Assembly (NCBI GenBank): GCA_964612075.1
Contig: CAZTFC010000020.1
Location: 1-43,485, forward strand
DNA: 43,485 bases
Source of the DNA: UBA2219 sp964612075
GTDB taxonomy: Bacteria; Desulfobacterota; Deferrimicrobia; Deferrimicrobiales; Deferrimicrobiaceae
Direction: 5' to 3'
This document shows, piece by piece, positions 25,258 through 33,795 of this stretch; positions within the stretch are counted from its first letter, which is position 1, and each line of letters begins with the position of its first letter. The notes beneath the pieces are model-generated. The model was not told where the DNA came from and did not search any database. It saw nothing but the letters and a program-made list of their open reading frames with translations. The position numbers and the translations under genes are program-made.

Positions 25258-25381
25258 GGATGGGAAACCCTCCAGAATTTATTTTCAACTTTATTAAAAA
25301 GAATGGTGAAAGTAAAATCTTATTCATCCTGCCGAAATCACCGGAACGGTCAACCCTTGACAACGCGACGGAGGGAGCGAA

Positions 25382-25987
25382 ATGGACGTCTTCGCGGCGA
25401 TGAAAGAACGGCAGAGCATCCGCAAGTTCCGGAAGGAGCCCGTCCCCAGGGACCAGGTCCTCCGGATGGTCGAAGCCGCATCCTGGGCGCCCACGGCCGG
25501 CAACTCCCAGAACTTCCGGTTCATCGTCGTCCAGGACAAGGAGACGCTGGCCCGCATGAAAGGGATCGTCGACGAGGTGCTGGAGAGGACGACGGGTAAG
25601 GAGACCCCGCCGGGCAAGCCCTCCAGCCACAACCTCTTCGCCTACGCCCCCGCCGCGGTCTGCGTCGTCGGGCTCCCCTTCGAATCGTCGACGGACAAGG
25701 CGCTCCGCGAGAAGGACCCCGAGCGGTTCAAGGCGCGCCGCTTCCAGGTGAACCCCGGCCTGCAGGGGATCTCCGCGGGGATCGCGCAGTTCCTCCTGGC
25801 GGCCCACGCGCTGGGGTACGGCACCTGCTGGATGACCGGTCCCCTGATCGCCAAGCCCGAGCTGGAATCGACGCTTGCGCTCCGCCCCACCGAGGAGCTG
25901 GTCGCGATCATCGCCCTGGGCAGAGCGGAATCCGCCCCGGCGAAGCCGCCGCGGAAAGCCCCGGAAGAGATCGTCGCCTTCAGGTAG
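25382..25987 (+). CDS. Nitroreductase-family FMN oxidoreductase
   Basis: A 201-aa flavoprotein with the family opening MKERQSIRKFRKEPVP, the FMN-contacting ASWAPTAGNSQNFRFIVV, and a C-terminal GYGTCWMTGP and IALGRAE. Such enzymes use NAD(P)H to reduce nitro groups, quinones or other acceptors; some are nucleotide-precursor enzymes. The ATG follows GGAGGGAGCG. It is divergent from the GspE-like gene across 124 AT-rich bases and overlaps the stop of the converging CorC-like gene by 8 bases. Confidence 0.92.
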   Translation: MDVFAAMKERQSIRKFRKEPVPRDQVLRMVEAASWAPTAGNSQNFRFIVVQDKETLARMKGIVDEVLERTTGKETPPGKPSSHNLFAYAPAAVCVVGLPFESSTDKALREKDPERFKARRFQVNPGLQGISAGIAQFLLAAHALGYGTCWMTGPLIAKPELESTLALRPTEELVAIIALGRAESAPAKPPRKAPEEIVAFR

Positions 25988-27242
25988 GAGGGATCCTCTC
26001 GAAGCGGAGCCGGCGGATGCGGCGCCCCTCGGTCTCGAGCACCGTGATCCGGTACCCGTGGGCGCGGAAGGTCACCTTCCCCTCGGGGATGTCCTGCAGG
26101 CAGTCCAGGGCGAACCCGCCGACCGTCTCGTAAACGGCGCTCACGGGGATGTCGATCCCGTATTCGTCCTTGAGCTCCCGGACCGGCATCGAGCCGGGCA
26201 CGACCAGCGACCCGTCCTTCTCCCGCACGGGAAGCTCCGCGGCCACGTCCCTGCTCGACAGCTTCCCGAGGATCTTTTCCAGCAGGTCGTCCACGGTGAT
26301 GACGCCGCACAGCATCCCGTGCTCGTCGATCACGATGGCCATGTGGGTACGGATGCGCTCGAACCGGCGGAAGAGGTCCGCCATGTCCATCGACTCGGGG
26401 ACGTAGACCGGCTTCTCCAGGAACCTCTCCCAGGGCATGTCCTCCCCCGCCAGGAACAGGGCGCGGGCCGGCAGGACGCCGACCACCTCCTCCCCGTTCC
26501 CCGCGAGGACGGGATAGCGGGAGAACGACGTCTCCCCCACGATCCGGGACACCTCGGACAGCAGCGCCCCCTGGCGGAGGAACACGACCCGTGACCGCGG
26601 GGTCATCTCCTCCGACACGGTGCGGTCGCCGTAGCGGATGATCCCCTCGATCATCCGGACCTCCGCCGGGTCGATCGTCCCGTGCTCCGCCCCTTCCTCG
26701 ATGACGTCCAGGATCCCCTCTTCGGACCCGAAGCGGATGTCCATCAGCGCCTCGGGCGAGAAGCGCCCCGGGAAGAAGAAGCGCCCGGCCGCCTCGGCGA
26801 CCGCCGCGGGAAGCGCCGACCAGCGGAGCAGGGACAGGGTCGCCCCCCCGCGAAGGACGTTGTCGGGATGCGAGAGCCCCCGGCGGGTCGCCACGTTCTC
26901 CAGCAGGAAGACGGCCGCGAGGTACGCCACTGCCCAGGCGGCGGCGATCGCCGGCCCGGTCCAGCCCGCCTCCCCGCGCCATGCGGCAGCGGCGGCGCCC
27001 CCGGCCGCGAAGGCAGAGGCGGTCTTCAGGAGGGCGGCGCCGGCCCACATCGAGAAAGGGAATCGCAGCGAAGGGTCGAGCGTCGCGTCGCGGATCCTCG
27101 CCGCGGCCTCGTTCCCCCGCTCTGCCGCCTCCGACAGCCCCTCTTCCCCCAGGATCAGGAGGGACGACCGGACGCACGTGACCGCCATCCCCAGCGCGGA
27201 CAGCGCCAGGGACGCGACCGCCCATGGCCATGCGCTACCCAT
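25980..27242 (-). CDS. CNNM/HlyC-CorC-type CBS-domain membrane protein
   Basis: A 420-aa inner-membrane protein. Hydrophobic helices in the first 170 residues form a divergent CNNM (DUF21) domain; then comes a CBS pair (about 205-325; MTPRSRVVFLRQGALL and AIVIDEHGMLCGVITVDDLLEKI), then a CorC/HlyC C-terminal domain (about 340-420). Relatives act in Mg2+/Co2+ export or homeostasis. The ATG at 27242 is chosen; a TTG 9 bases upstream is in frame. It is only 37 bases from the divergent AcuC gene, with no clear ribosome site, so the message may be leaderless. Confidence 0.88.
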   Translation of the reverse strand: MGSAWPWAVASLALSALGMAVTCVRSSLLILGEEGLSEAAERGNEAAARIRDATLDPSLRFPFSMWAGAALLKTASAFAAGGAAAAAWRGEAGWTGPAIAAAWAVAYLAAVFLLENVATRRGLSHPDNVLRGGATLSLLRWSALPAAVAEAAGRFFFPGRFSPEALMDIRFGSEEGILDVIEEGAEHGTIDPAEVRMIEGIIRYGDRTVSEEMTPRSRVVFLRQGALLSEVSRIVGETSFSRYPVLAGNGEEVVGVLPARALFLAGEDMPWERFLEKPVYVPESMDMADLFRRFERIRTHMAIVIDEHGMLCGVITVDDLLEKILGKLSSRDVAAELPVREKDGSLVVPGSMPVRELKDEYGIDIPVSAVYETVGGFALDCLQDIPEGKVTFRAHGYRITVLETEGRRIRRLRFERIPPT

Positions 27243-27249
27243 GGCATCC

Positions 27250-27265
27250 AATATACTGATATATT
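27250..27265. promoter_or_regulatory. AT palindrome in 37-bp divergent gap
   Basis: AATATA-CTGA-TATATT is a perfect inverted repeat in the gap between the CorC-like and AcuC genes. Each arm reads TATATT toward its own gene and could be the -10 of either promoter. No clear -35 is seen. Confidence 0.4.
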
Positions 27266-27279
27266 AACGACGGTGCGCC

Positions 27280-28230
<951 letters not shown>

Positions 28231-28252
28231 ACCCGGTTATTGGAGGGTCAAC

Positions 28253-28915
28253 ATGTTCGTCGCGCGCAGAATGCAGAAAAATCCCGTCACGATGTCGCCG
28301 TCCGCGTCGCTGTTCGAGGCGCAGGAGAAGATGCGGATGCGCGCCATACACCAGATCCCGGTGGTGTCGGAGGACGGCAAGCTCGTCGGCATCCTGTCCG
28401 ACCGCGACATCCGCGCGACCGTGCTCCCCGTGGGGATGATCCCCGGCTTCACCGCCGAGGAGGCGGAGAAATTCCTGAAGAACACGCCGGTCGAGAAATT
28501 CATGAAGCGCAAGGTGATCGTCGCCACCCTCACCGACACCCTCGAGGACGCGATCGGACTGCTGTACAACTTCAAGATCAACGCCCTGCCGGTGGTGGAC
28601 AGGGACGACAAGGTCGTCGGCATCATCTCGCGGACCAACGTCCTGGAAGCGTTCATCGAGGTCATCGGCATGGACGAGGTCAGCTCCCGCCTCGACGTGG
28701 TGGTGCCCGACAAGCCCGGCTCCATGGCGCAGGTGTTCTCCGTCATCAGCTCCTTCCACGTGAACATCACGAGCATCCTGACGACGGGCCACCTGGGACC
28801 GGGAAAACGGACGTGCTACTTCCGCATCGGCACGCTGAACGTCGGCCCGATCCGGAAAGCGCTCGAGGAGGCGGGGTTCGAGATCCTCGACCCGTCGACG
28901 TTCCTCCGGAGGTGA
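28253..28915 (+). CDS. acuB: CBS-pair plus ACT domain protein (AcuB-like)
   Basis: A 220-aa protein with a CBS pair (about 1-140; VARRMQKNPVTMSPSASLFEA and FMKRKVIVATLTDTLEDAI) and a C-terminal ACT-like domain (SSRLDVVVPDKPGSMAQVFSV). It starts 22 bases after acuC behind GGAGGG. In Bacillus the acu genes affect acetoin/acetate use, with AcuB of unclear biochemical role. The two-gene unit suggests that a nucleotide or amino-acid signal tunes deacetylation. It is a paralogue of 17723-18361. Confidence 0.88.
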   Translation: MFVARRMQKNPVTMSPSASLFEAQEKMRMRAIHQIPVVSEDGKLVGILSDRDIRATVLPVGMIPGFTAEEAEKFLKNTPVEKFMKRKVIVATLTDTLEDAIGLLYNFKINALPVVDRDDKVVGIISRTNVLEAFIEVIGMDEVSSRLDVVVPDKPGSMAQVFSVISSFHVNITSILTTGHLGPGKRTCYFRIGTLNVGPIRKALEEAGFEILDPSTFLRR

Positions 28916-28937
28916 AGGCGGCGGCCCTTGCGGCCGC

Positions 28938-30314
28938 CTAACTCTTCCCCTCCTTCCGCAATATCCCCTCCGCCGCCAGGCAGCCGTTCAGCGCCGCGCC
29001 GACGATCCCCCGGGACTTCCCCACCCCGTCCCCGGCGACGAACAGGTTCGGGACGTTCGTCTCGAGGTTCCTGTCCGTGGCGTACTTGGTGTCGTAGAAC
29101 TTGATCTCCGGGACGTAGATCGCCGTGGAGGGATGCGCCACGCCCGGGATCACCCGGGACAGCAGGATGAGGCTTTCCCGGAGGTTGTCCACGATCCGCC
29201 CGGGATATGCGAAGGAGATGTCCCCCGGCGTCACCCCCTCCCCGGGAGAAAGCGTCGGGACCATCTTGTCGTATTCCGTCTCCGCGGAGAGGAACGTGTC
29301 CGCCCGCGAGCGGCGCCCCCGCATCAGGTCGCCCCACCGCTGCACCACGACGCTTTCCCCGCCCCCCCAGAAGTTCGCGAACTCCGCCACCTTGCGCCCC
29401 ATCTCCGTGGTGTCCTGGATCGGCTCGGTCATCCAGACGGTGTTCAGGATCGCGAAGTTCGTGTTGGCGGTCTTGCGGGACTTGAGCGCGTCGCCGTTGA
29501 CCAGCTTGAACCCCTCGCGCACCTCGAGGCGGACGCGCCCGCCGGGGTTCGTGCAGAAGGTCCGGGTCCGGTCGCCGTGGGTCGGCGTGACGAAGAGGAA
29601 CTTGGGGTCGTAGAGGACCTTCGTGATCTCCTCGTAGACGGGCGACGCCACCTCGACGCGGCACCCGATGTCGATCGCGCCGTAGCGCGTCTCCACCCCG
29701 AGGCGCCGCGCCGTGTTGCGGAACCAGTAGGCGCCTTCCCGGCCCGGGGCGGCGACCACGTACCGGGCGAGAGTCTCCCCTTTCGAGGTGCCGAGGACGA
29801 ACGGGCCGCCGGCCCGCAGGCGGATGTCCTGCACGCGCGTCCCGAGGGAGAACTCCACGCCGGCGGCGGCGATCGACTGCGTGATCGCGGCGACGACCCG
29901 GTAGGCGCGGTCGGTCCCCATGTGGCGCTGCCGCGCGGGGAGGAGGGTGATGTCCCATTCCCCCTTCGGGGTCTTCCGGCGGGCCCACGAAACGCGGTCG
30001 AGCCAGACGCCGATCCTTTCCCGGTCCTCCCCGTAGACCGTTGGGTCCGCGCCGTGCTCGAGAAACACCTCGTCGACCTCCGCGATGCGCCTTTGCGCCT
30101 CTTCCTCCCCCAGCTGCAGCTCGGCCAGGTCGAGCCCGATGTGGGGGGAGAGGTTCAGCTTCCCGTCGGTCATCGCGCCCGCCCCGCCGGTGCGCCCCTT
30201 CTCGTCGAAGACCAGGACGGCCAGCCCCGCGGACGCCAGCGCCCTGGCGGCGAACAGCCCGCCCGGCCCCGCGCCGACGACGGCGACGTCCCAGGTCCTT
30301 CCTTCAGCCGGCAT
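28938..30314 (-). CDS. FAD-dependent NAD(P)-type oxidoreductase
   Basis: A 458-aa flavoprotein with the Rossmann motif VVGAGPGGLFAARAL near residue 11, a GRTGGAGAMTDGKLNLSP segment and the C-terminal FAD motif NLFVAGDGVGKSRGIVGAALNG. It resembles the uncharacterised FAD dehydrogenases related to geranylgeranyl-reductase/HI0933-type proteins. The substrate is unknown. It follows the GHMP kinase with an 11-base overlap, so the two are co-transcribed. It converges on acuB; an imperfect GC stem at 28914-28940 lies between them. Confidence 0.85.
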   Translation of the reverse strand: MPAEGRTWDVAVVGAGPGGLFAARALASAGLAVLVFDEKGRTGGAGAMTDGKLNLSPHIGLDLAELQLGEEEAQRRIAEVDEVFLEHGADPTVYGEDRERIGVWLDRVSWARRKTPKGEWDITLLPARQRHMGTDRAYRVVAAITQSIAAAGVEFSLGTRVQDIRLRAGGPFVLGTSKGETLARYVVAAPGREGAYWFRNTARRLGVETRYGAIDIGCRVEVASPVYEEITKVLYDPKFLFVTPTHGDRTRTFCTNPGGRVRLEVREGFKLVNGDALKSRKTANTNFAILNTVWMTEPIQDTTEMGRKVAEFANFWGGGESVVVQRWGDLMRGRRSRADTFLSAETEYDKMVPTLSPGEGVTPGDISFAYPGRIVDNLRESLILLSRVIPGVAHPSTAIYVPEIKFYDTKYATDRNLETNVPNLFVAGDGVGKSRGIVGAALNGCLAAEGILRKEGKS

Positions 30315-31353
30315 CGGGCCTCTCCACGCGGACGCCGCCGGAGAGGCGGAACGGCATCACGGTCATCCCCGCATGCGACAGGATCGACTCGATCGCGGCC
30401 CGGTCCGCCGGGTCGCGCAGCATCCCGAAGAGCATGCCCCCGTTACCCGCCCCGCAGAGCTTCGCGCCGGAAACCAGGCGGCGGAAACGGCGCCCGGCGA
30501 GCAGTTCCTCGACCTTCCGCGGCGACACGCCTTCCGCCAGCGTCCGCCGTATCTTCCATTCCCCCTTGACCGCGGCGCCCAGCGCGTCCGGGTCCGCCGC
30601 GCTCACCGCGCCCCAGGCGTCCCGGGCGGCCGCCGCGATGCCGCGGAACTTCCGCAGGACGGAGGGGTCCCCCTCGATCGCCCCGCGGATCATCCGCCAG
30701 TTCGCGTCGGAGGAGCGGTGCGCGATCCCGCTGTGCGCCAGGAACCCGTGGTCCCGCAGCATCCGGCCGGCCGCCCCGCCCGGCGGAAGGCGCAGCGCGT
30801 CGATGCGCCCCGGGAGGAAACGGATCCCCTGGATGCCGCCCCGCAGCGCCGCCACGTGGTCCTGCCGCCCGGCGAGCCCTCTGAGATGCGACGCCTCGAT
30901 TTCCATCGCCGCGAAGGCGGTCTCCTCCCACCGCCGCGCGATGCCCGTCCAGCGCCCCATGGCGGTCATCAGCGCGACGAGGAGCGCCGAGGACGCGCCG
31001 ATCCCCGACCCCACGGGGGCCTCGTTCCGGACGACGATCTCCACCCCGGAGACGGCGGGGAAATGGCGCAGCGCCCGCGAGAGCAGGCCCAGCTTGCCCG
31101 AGACCGGGATCCCGTGCGTGTCGGGCGCGAGCACGGCCATCCCGTAATTCCCCGACTGCAGTCTCGCCAGGCCGCGCCGATACGGCCCGACCTCCACGAT
31201 ACTGCGGACGGAAATGGCGGCGTTGACGGTCATCGCCTCTTCCAGGACCAGGTAGAGGGGGGAGATGTCGAGGGTGCCCCCCGCGAGGTCCACGCGGTTG
31301 GGGGCGAGGACGCGGAAAGGACCGGAGTCCGCCGGGGAAGAGTCTCTCTTCAT
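30304..31353 (-). CDS. GHMP kinase, probably heptose-7-phosphate kinase-like
   Basis: A 349-aa sugar kinase. Motif 1 is APNRVDLAGGTLDISP near the N-terminus, motif 2 is APVGSGIGASSALL (ATP loop), and motif 3 is KLCGAGNGGMLFGM. The layout fits HddA-type D-glycero-D-manno-heptose-7-phosphate kinases and fucokinase-like relatives. The phosphoheptose isomerase gene gmhA lies 1.3 kb upstream on the same strand, which favours a heptose role. The ATG at 31353 follows AAGGGG. A much longer open frame upstream runs through the opposite-strand UPF0173 gene and is a shadow. Confidence 0.88.
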   Translation of the reverse strand: MKRDSSPADSGPFRVLAPNRVDLAGGTLDISPLYLVLEEAMTVNAAISVRSIVEVGPYRRGLARLQSGNYGMAVLAPDTHGIPVSGKLGLLSRALRHFPAVSGVEIVVRNEAPVGSGIGASSALLVALMTAMGRWTGIARRWEETAFAAMEIEASHLRGLAGRQDHVAALRGGIQGIRFLPGRIDALRLPPGGAAGRMLRDHGFLAHSGIAHRSSDANWRMIRGAIEGDPSVLRKFRGIAAAARDAWGAVSAADPDALGAAVKGEWKIRRTLAEGVSPRKVEELLAGRRFRRLVSGAKLCGAGNGGMLFGMLRDPADRAAIESILSHAGMTVMPFRLSGGVRVERPDAG

Positions 31354-31440
31354 GCGTTGCCCCTTTCGGAACGGTTCAATGGCATTTTTACCACGTTCCG
31401 GGTGAAAATGAATCGACAACGAGGGACAAGGAGGGCGGCC

Positions 31441-32136
31441 ATGGCTCCTGTTCAGATCCGGTGGTTGGGACATTCCGGCTTCATGATCCGGGACGGGAAA
31501 ACGGCGCTGATCGACCCGTGGTTCGAGGGGAACCCGAAGGCCGCCGGAGGGATCGGCTCGGCGCCAGAGGCGGACCTGATCCTCCTCACCCACGATCATT
31601 TCGACCACTCCGGCGACGCCGTGGAGCTGGCGAAGCGGACCGGGGCGCTGTTCGTGGCGATCTTCGAGCTGGCGGGGAACCTGGCGACGCGGGGCATCCC
31701 CTCGATGCAGATCCTGAACGGCGGCGGCGGGATGAACATCGGCGGCACCGTGGAAGCGTGCGGCTTCACCATCACCATGACCGAGGCCCGTCACTCCTCC
31801 ACGCTCGGCGTCCCCGTCGGGTACGTGATACGAACCCCGTCCGGGATCACGGTCTACCATTCCGGGGACACCGGGATCTTCGCGGGAATGTCGCTGATCG
31901 GCGAGCTCTATCCCGTCGACATTGCGCTGCTCCCGATCGGCTCCGTGTTCACCATGGACTACCGCCAGGCGGCGAAGGCGTGCCAGCTGCTGAAAGCGAA
32001 GGCGGTCGTGCCGATGCACTACGGGACGTTCCCGATCCTGGAGCCGAACGCCGACCGGTTCGTCGCGGAGCTCGCGAAGGTCTCCCCCGGCACGCGCCCG
32101 ATCGTCCTCGCCCCGGGGGAGGAGACGACGTTGTGA
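31441..32136 (+). CDS. UPF0173-type metal-dependent hydrolase (MBL fold)
   Basis: A 231-aa metallo-beta-lactamase-fold protein with the UPF0173 pattern: IRWLGHSGFMI, IDPWFEGNP, LTHDHFDHSGDA, YHSGDTGIF, LLPIGSVFTMDYRQA and PMHYGTFPIL. Seven metal ligands appear intact. The biological substrate is not known. The ATG at 31441 follows AAGGAGGGCGG. It stands alone, divergent from the GHMP kinase, and ends at its own terminator. Confidence 0.92.
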   Translation: MAPVQIRWLGHSGFMIRDGKTALIDPWFEGNPKAAGGIGSAPEADLILLTHDHFDHSGDAVELAKRTGALFVAIFELAGNLATRGIPSMQILNGGGGMNIGGTVEACGFTITMTEARHSSTLGVPVGYVIRTPSGITVYHSGDTGIFAGMSLIGELYPVDIALLPIGSVFTMDYRQAAKACQLLKAKAVVPMHYGTFPILEPNADRFVAELAKVSPGTRPIVLAPGEETTL

Positions 32137-32139
32137 GGC

Positions 32140-32161
32140 AGGCGCCCTTTCGGCGCCTTTT
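32140..32161 (+). terminator. Rho-independent terminator after UPF0173 gene
   Basis: AGGCGCC (32140-32146) pairs with GGCGCCT (32152-32158) around CTTTC and is followed by TTTT. It begins 3 bases after the UPF0173 stop. Confidence 0.8.
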
Positions 32162-32175
32162 CAGGAAGAATCCCT

Positions 32176-32472
32176 GCCGATAACGGAGGGGGGTATTTTC
32201 GAAATATGTGGTCTCAAAGACCTCATTTTTCGGGCAGGACCCCTCACGAATCAGTAAACATGACTTCTATTAGCTGGGCGGGGGAAACTCTTCCCCTCCG
32301 CCTGAACTGGGGGAGGACACTCTTTCCCTCCGCCCGCGTAAAACCAAGAGTGTCCCCCCCTGACCCGAAAGCGCCTGCCCTGCTATCGAAAGCTTTTACG
32401 TATGTACTTCCCGCAGAGAAGTTCCCCTCTGCGGCTTGTGTCCTGGTGGCCTGTGTTTCGATGCGACCTGTT
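32176..32472 (-). repeat. Dispersed hairpin-rich repeat, copy 1 (inverted)
   Basis: Read on the minus strand, this matches 43210-43475 on the plus strand along its length. Both have short 15-base tandem units ending in CCAC-type sequence, then GAGGGGA, AAAAGCT, CAGGGCAGGCGCTTTCGGG, a hairpin GGACACTCTT/AAGAGTGTCC (here 32315-32324 with 32346-32355), then two smaller hairpins and CCCCCCTC. Copy 1 carries an extra partial duplication of the AAGAGT arm near 32280-32310. The small open frames crossing it are non-coding by composition. It resembles REP-type elements moved by IS200-like transposases, but none is in the window. Confidence 0.85.
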
Positions 32473-32486
32473 TCTATTGGACGGGG

Positions 32487-32644
32487 AAGAGGTCTCCCGT
32501 GGAGCGGCGGGGGTCGTGAGGAGCGGCGTCTGTTTCGAACCGAAGCCATGGATGGCGGAGGGAGAAACAGCGCAGGCACCGAGACCAGGACGGTCGAGGA
32601 GCCGTAGCTCCGAGGGACCCCTGCTGCGGAACAGGAGACCTCTT
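32487..32644 (+). ncRNA. Candidate structured RNA or hairpin mobile element
   Basis: A compact nested fold on the plus strand. P1 is 11 pairs (32487-32497 with 32634-32644), P2 is 12 pairs including two G-U (32504-32515 with 32616-32627), P3 is CTGTTTC with GAAACAG (32530-32536 with 32564-32570) extended by three more pairs, enclosing GCC-ATGGAT-GGC (32545-32556). Then come GACC/GGTC (32583-32586 with 32592-32595) and GGAGC-CGTA-GCTCC (32598-32611). The G-U pairs favour plus-strand RNA. P1 ends exactly at the gmhA stop codon. It could also be a small inverted-repeat transposable element. I do not recognise the class. Confidence 0.55.
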
Positions 32645-33226
32645 TCAGCGCTTCCCGACGTCCTTGAACAGCAGCGTGTCCGTCAGCTCGCAGAGAAGAT
32701 GGCCGACGACGATGTGCGCCTCCTGTATGCGCGGGACGCTCCGGGAGGGAATCTGCAGGGCGATGTCGGAGAGCGCGGCGGCCTTTCCCCCCTCCCCGGT
32801 AAGGGTGATGGTGGTCATGCCGAGCTTCTTCGCCGCGCGCAGCGCCTTCAGCACGTTCGTCGATGAGCCGCTCGTCGTGATGCCGAGCGCCACGTCCCCC
32901 TTCTTCCCCAGCGCCTTCACCTGCTTGCTGAAGACGTCGTCGAATGAGTAGTCGTTGGCGATGCTGGTCAGCACGGAGGTGTCGGTGGACAAGGCGATCG
33001 CGGGCAGCGGCGGCCGCTCGATGAGGAAACGGTTCATGAACTCCGCGGCGATGTGCTGGGCGTCGGCCGCGCTTCCGCCGTTGCCGAACAGGAGAAGCTT
33101 TCGCCCCGCCTTGAACGCTTCGGCGATGGCTTCCGCCGCCGCCGAAATGCTCTCCCCCATCGTTTCCGCCATCTTCAGGCGAAGCTCCGCCCCTTCTTTC
33201 AGCGACCTTGCGACCGTTTCCTTCAC
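32645..33226 (-). CDS. gmhA: Phosphoheptose isomerase
   Basis: A 193-aa SIS-domain enzyme that converts sedoheptulose 7-phosphate to D-glycero-D-manno-heptose 7-phosphate, the first step of ADP-heptose synthesis for lipopolysaccharide. Motifs: LLFGNGGSAADAQHIAAEF near residue 45, ALSTDTSVLTSIANDY, GITTSGSSTNVLKAL, and IQEAHIVVGHLLCELTD near the C-terminus. The GTG at 33226 has AGGGG 8 bases upstream; another GTG at 33235 is in frame but too close to that site. Its probable pathway partner, the GHMP kinase at 30304-31353, is separated by a repeat island and a plus-strand gene. Confidence 0.94.
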   Translation of the reverse strand: MKETVARSLKEGAELRLKMAETMGESISAAAEAIAEAFKAGRKLLLFGNGGSAADAQHIAAEFMNRFLIERPPLPAIALSTDTSVLTSIANDYSFDDVFSKQVKALGKKGDVALGITTSGSSTNVLKALRAAKKLGMTTITLTGEGGKAAALSDIALQIPSRSVPRIQEAHIVVGHLLCELTDTLLFKDVGKR

Positions 33227-33255
33227 GGGAAACACCCCTATGGAAGAGTACGAAA

Positions 33256-33285
33256 ACGATAATCTTTTTGGATCGTTTCTGTCAA
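33256..33285 (-). promoter_or_regulatory. Promoter of gmhA with inverted repeat in spacer
   Basis: On the minus strand a perfect TTGACA (33280-33285) is 18 bases from TATCGT (33256-33261). The inverted repeat AAACGAT (33254-33260) / ATCGTTT (33272-33278) spans the -10 and the spacer and may be an operator. Transcription would start about 20 bases before the GTG. Confidence 0.6.
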
Positions 33286-33369
33286 GGACGAGCGAAAGAC
33301 CCTCATCTATTTTCTTTGGGGAAAAACCGGAGTAGCATTATCGGCATCTCATTATCGGGAACGATCGAC

Positions 33370-33768
33370 ATGGAAGATCTCATACGGAAAATACTGGCCG
33401 AAACGAAGACCATCGCGGTCGTCGGCCTGTCCGACAAGCCCGACCGCCCCAGCAACGAGGTGGCCGGGGTCCTCAAGTCGAAAGGGTACCGGATCCTGCC
33501 GGTCAACCCCATGATCCGGGAAGCGCTCGGGGAAACGGCGTACGGGTCGCTTTCCGAGATCCCCGTGAAGGTCGACCTGGTCGACGTGTTCCGGCGCTCC
33601 GAGGACGTCCCGCCCATCGCGGAAGAGGCGGTCAGGATCGGGGCGAGATTTTTCTGGATGCAGGAGGGGGTCCGCAGCGAGCGGGCCTGCGAGATCCTGG
33701 ACGCTGCGGGGATCCCGTGGGTGATGGACCGCTGCGTGAAAAAAGAACTCGCGAAACGCGGCAGATAA
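33370..33768 (+). CDS. CoA-binding-domain protein (YccU type)
   Basis: A 132-aa single-domain protein with the Rossmann-like CoA-binding fold: KTIAVVGLSDKPDRPSNEVA near the N-terminus, GYRILPVNP, and FFWMQEGVRSERA. Family members bind CoA, but their role is unclear. The ATG at 33370 has only a weak ribosome site (CGGGA). It is followed 27 bases later by trxA on the same strand, so it may lead a small redox operon. Confidence 0.9.
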   Translation: MEDLIRKILAETKTIAVVGLSDKPDRPSNEVAGVLKSKGYRILPVNPMIREALGETAYGSLSEIPVKVDLVDVFRRSEDVPPIAEEAVRIGARFFWMQEGVRSERACEILDAAGIPWVMDRCVKKELAKRGR

Positions 33769-33795
33769 AACTTAATTCCCTTAAGGAGGGACGAC

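Noticed and set aside
25354..25359. TTGACA-like -35 upstream of the nitroreductase gene
   Set aside because: It lies only about 25 bases from the start codon, leaving no room for a -10 and start site. The 124-base gap at 25258-25381 is AT-rich but shows no convincing promoter pair.
28914..28940. Terminator between acuB and the FAD oxidoreductase
   Set aside because: A GC-rich imperfect stem (AGGCGGC/GCCGCCT) is present but has no T-run on either strand, so it is not listed as a terminator.
32244..32579. 111-codon open frame on the minus strand
   Set aside because: It crosses the dispersed repeat and part of the structured element. Its amino-acid similarity to the frame ending at 43396 only reflects the shared repeat DNA. 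It has no ribosome site or recognisable domain.
32487..32644. Rho-independent terminator of gmhA
   Set aside because: The minus-strand reading has long stems but no T-run. The two G-U pairs of the plus strand become C-A mismatches on the minus strand, so a simple gmhA terminator is not the best reading.
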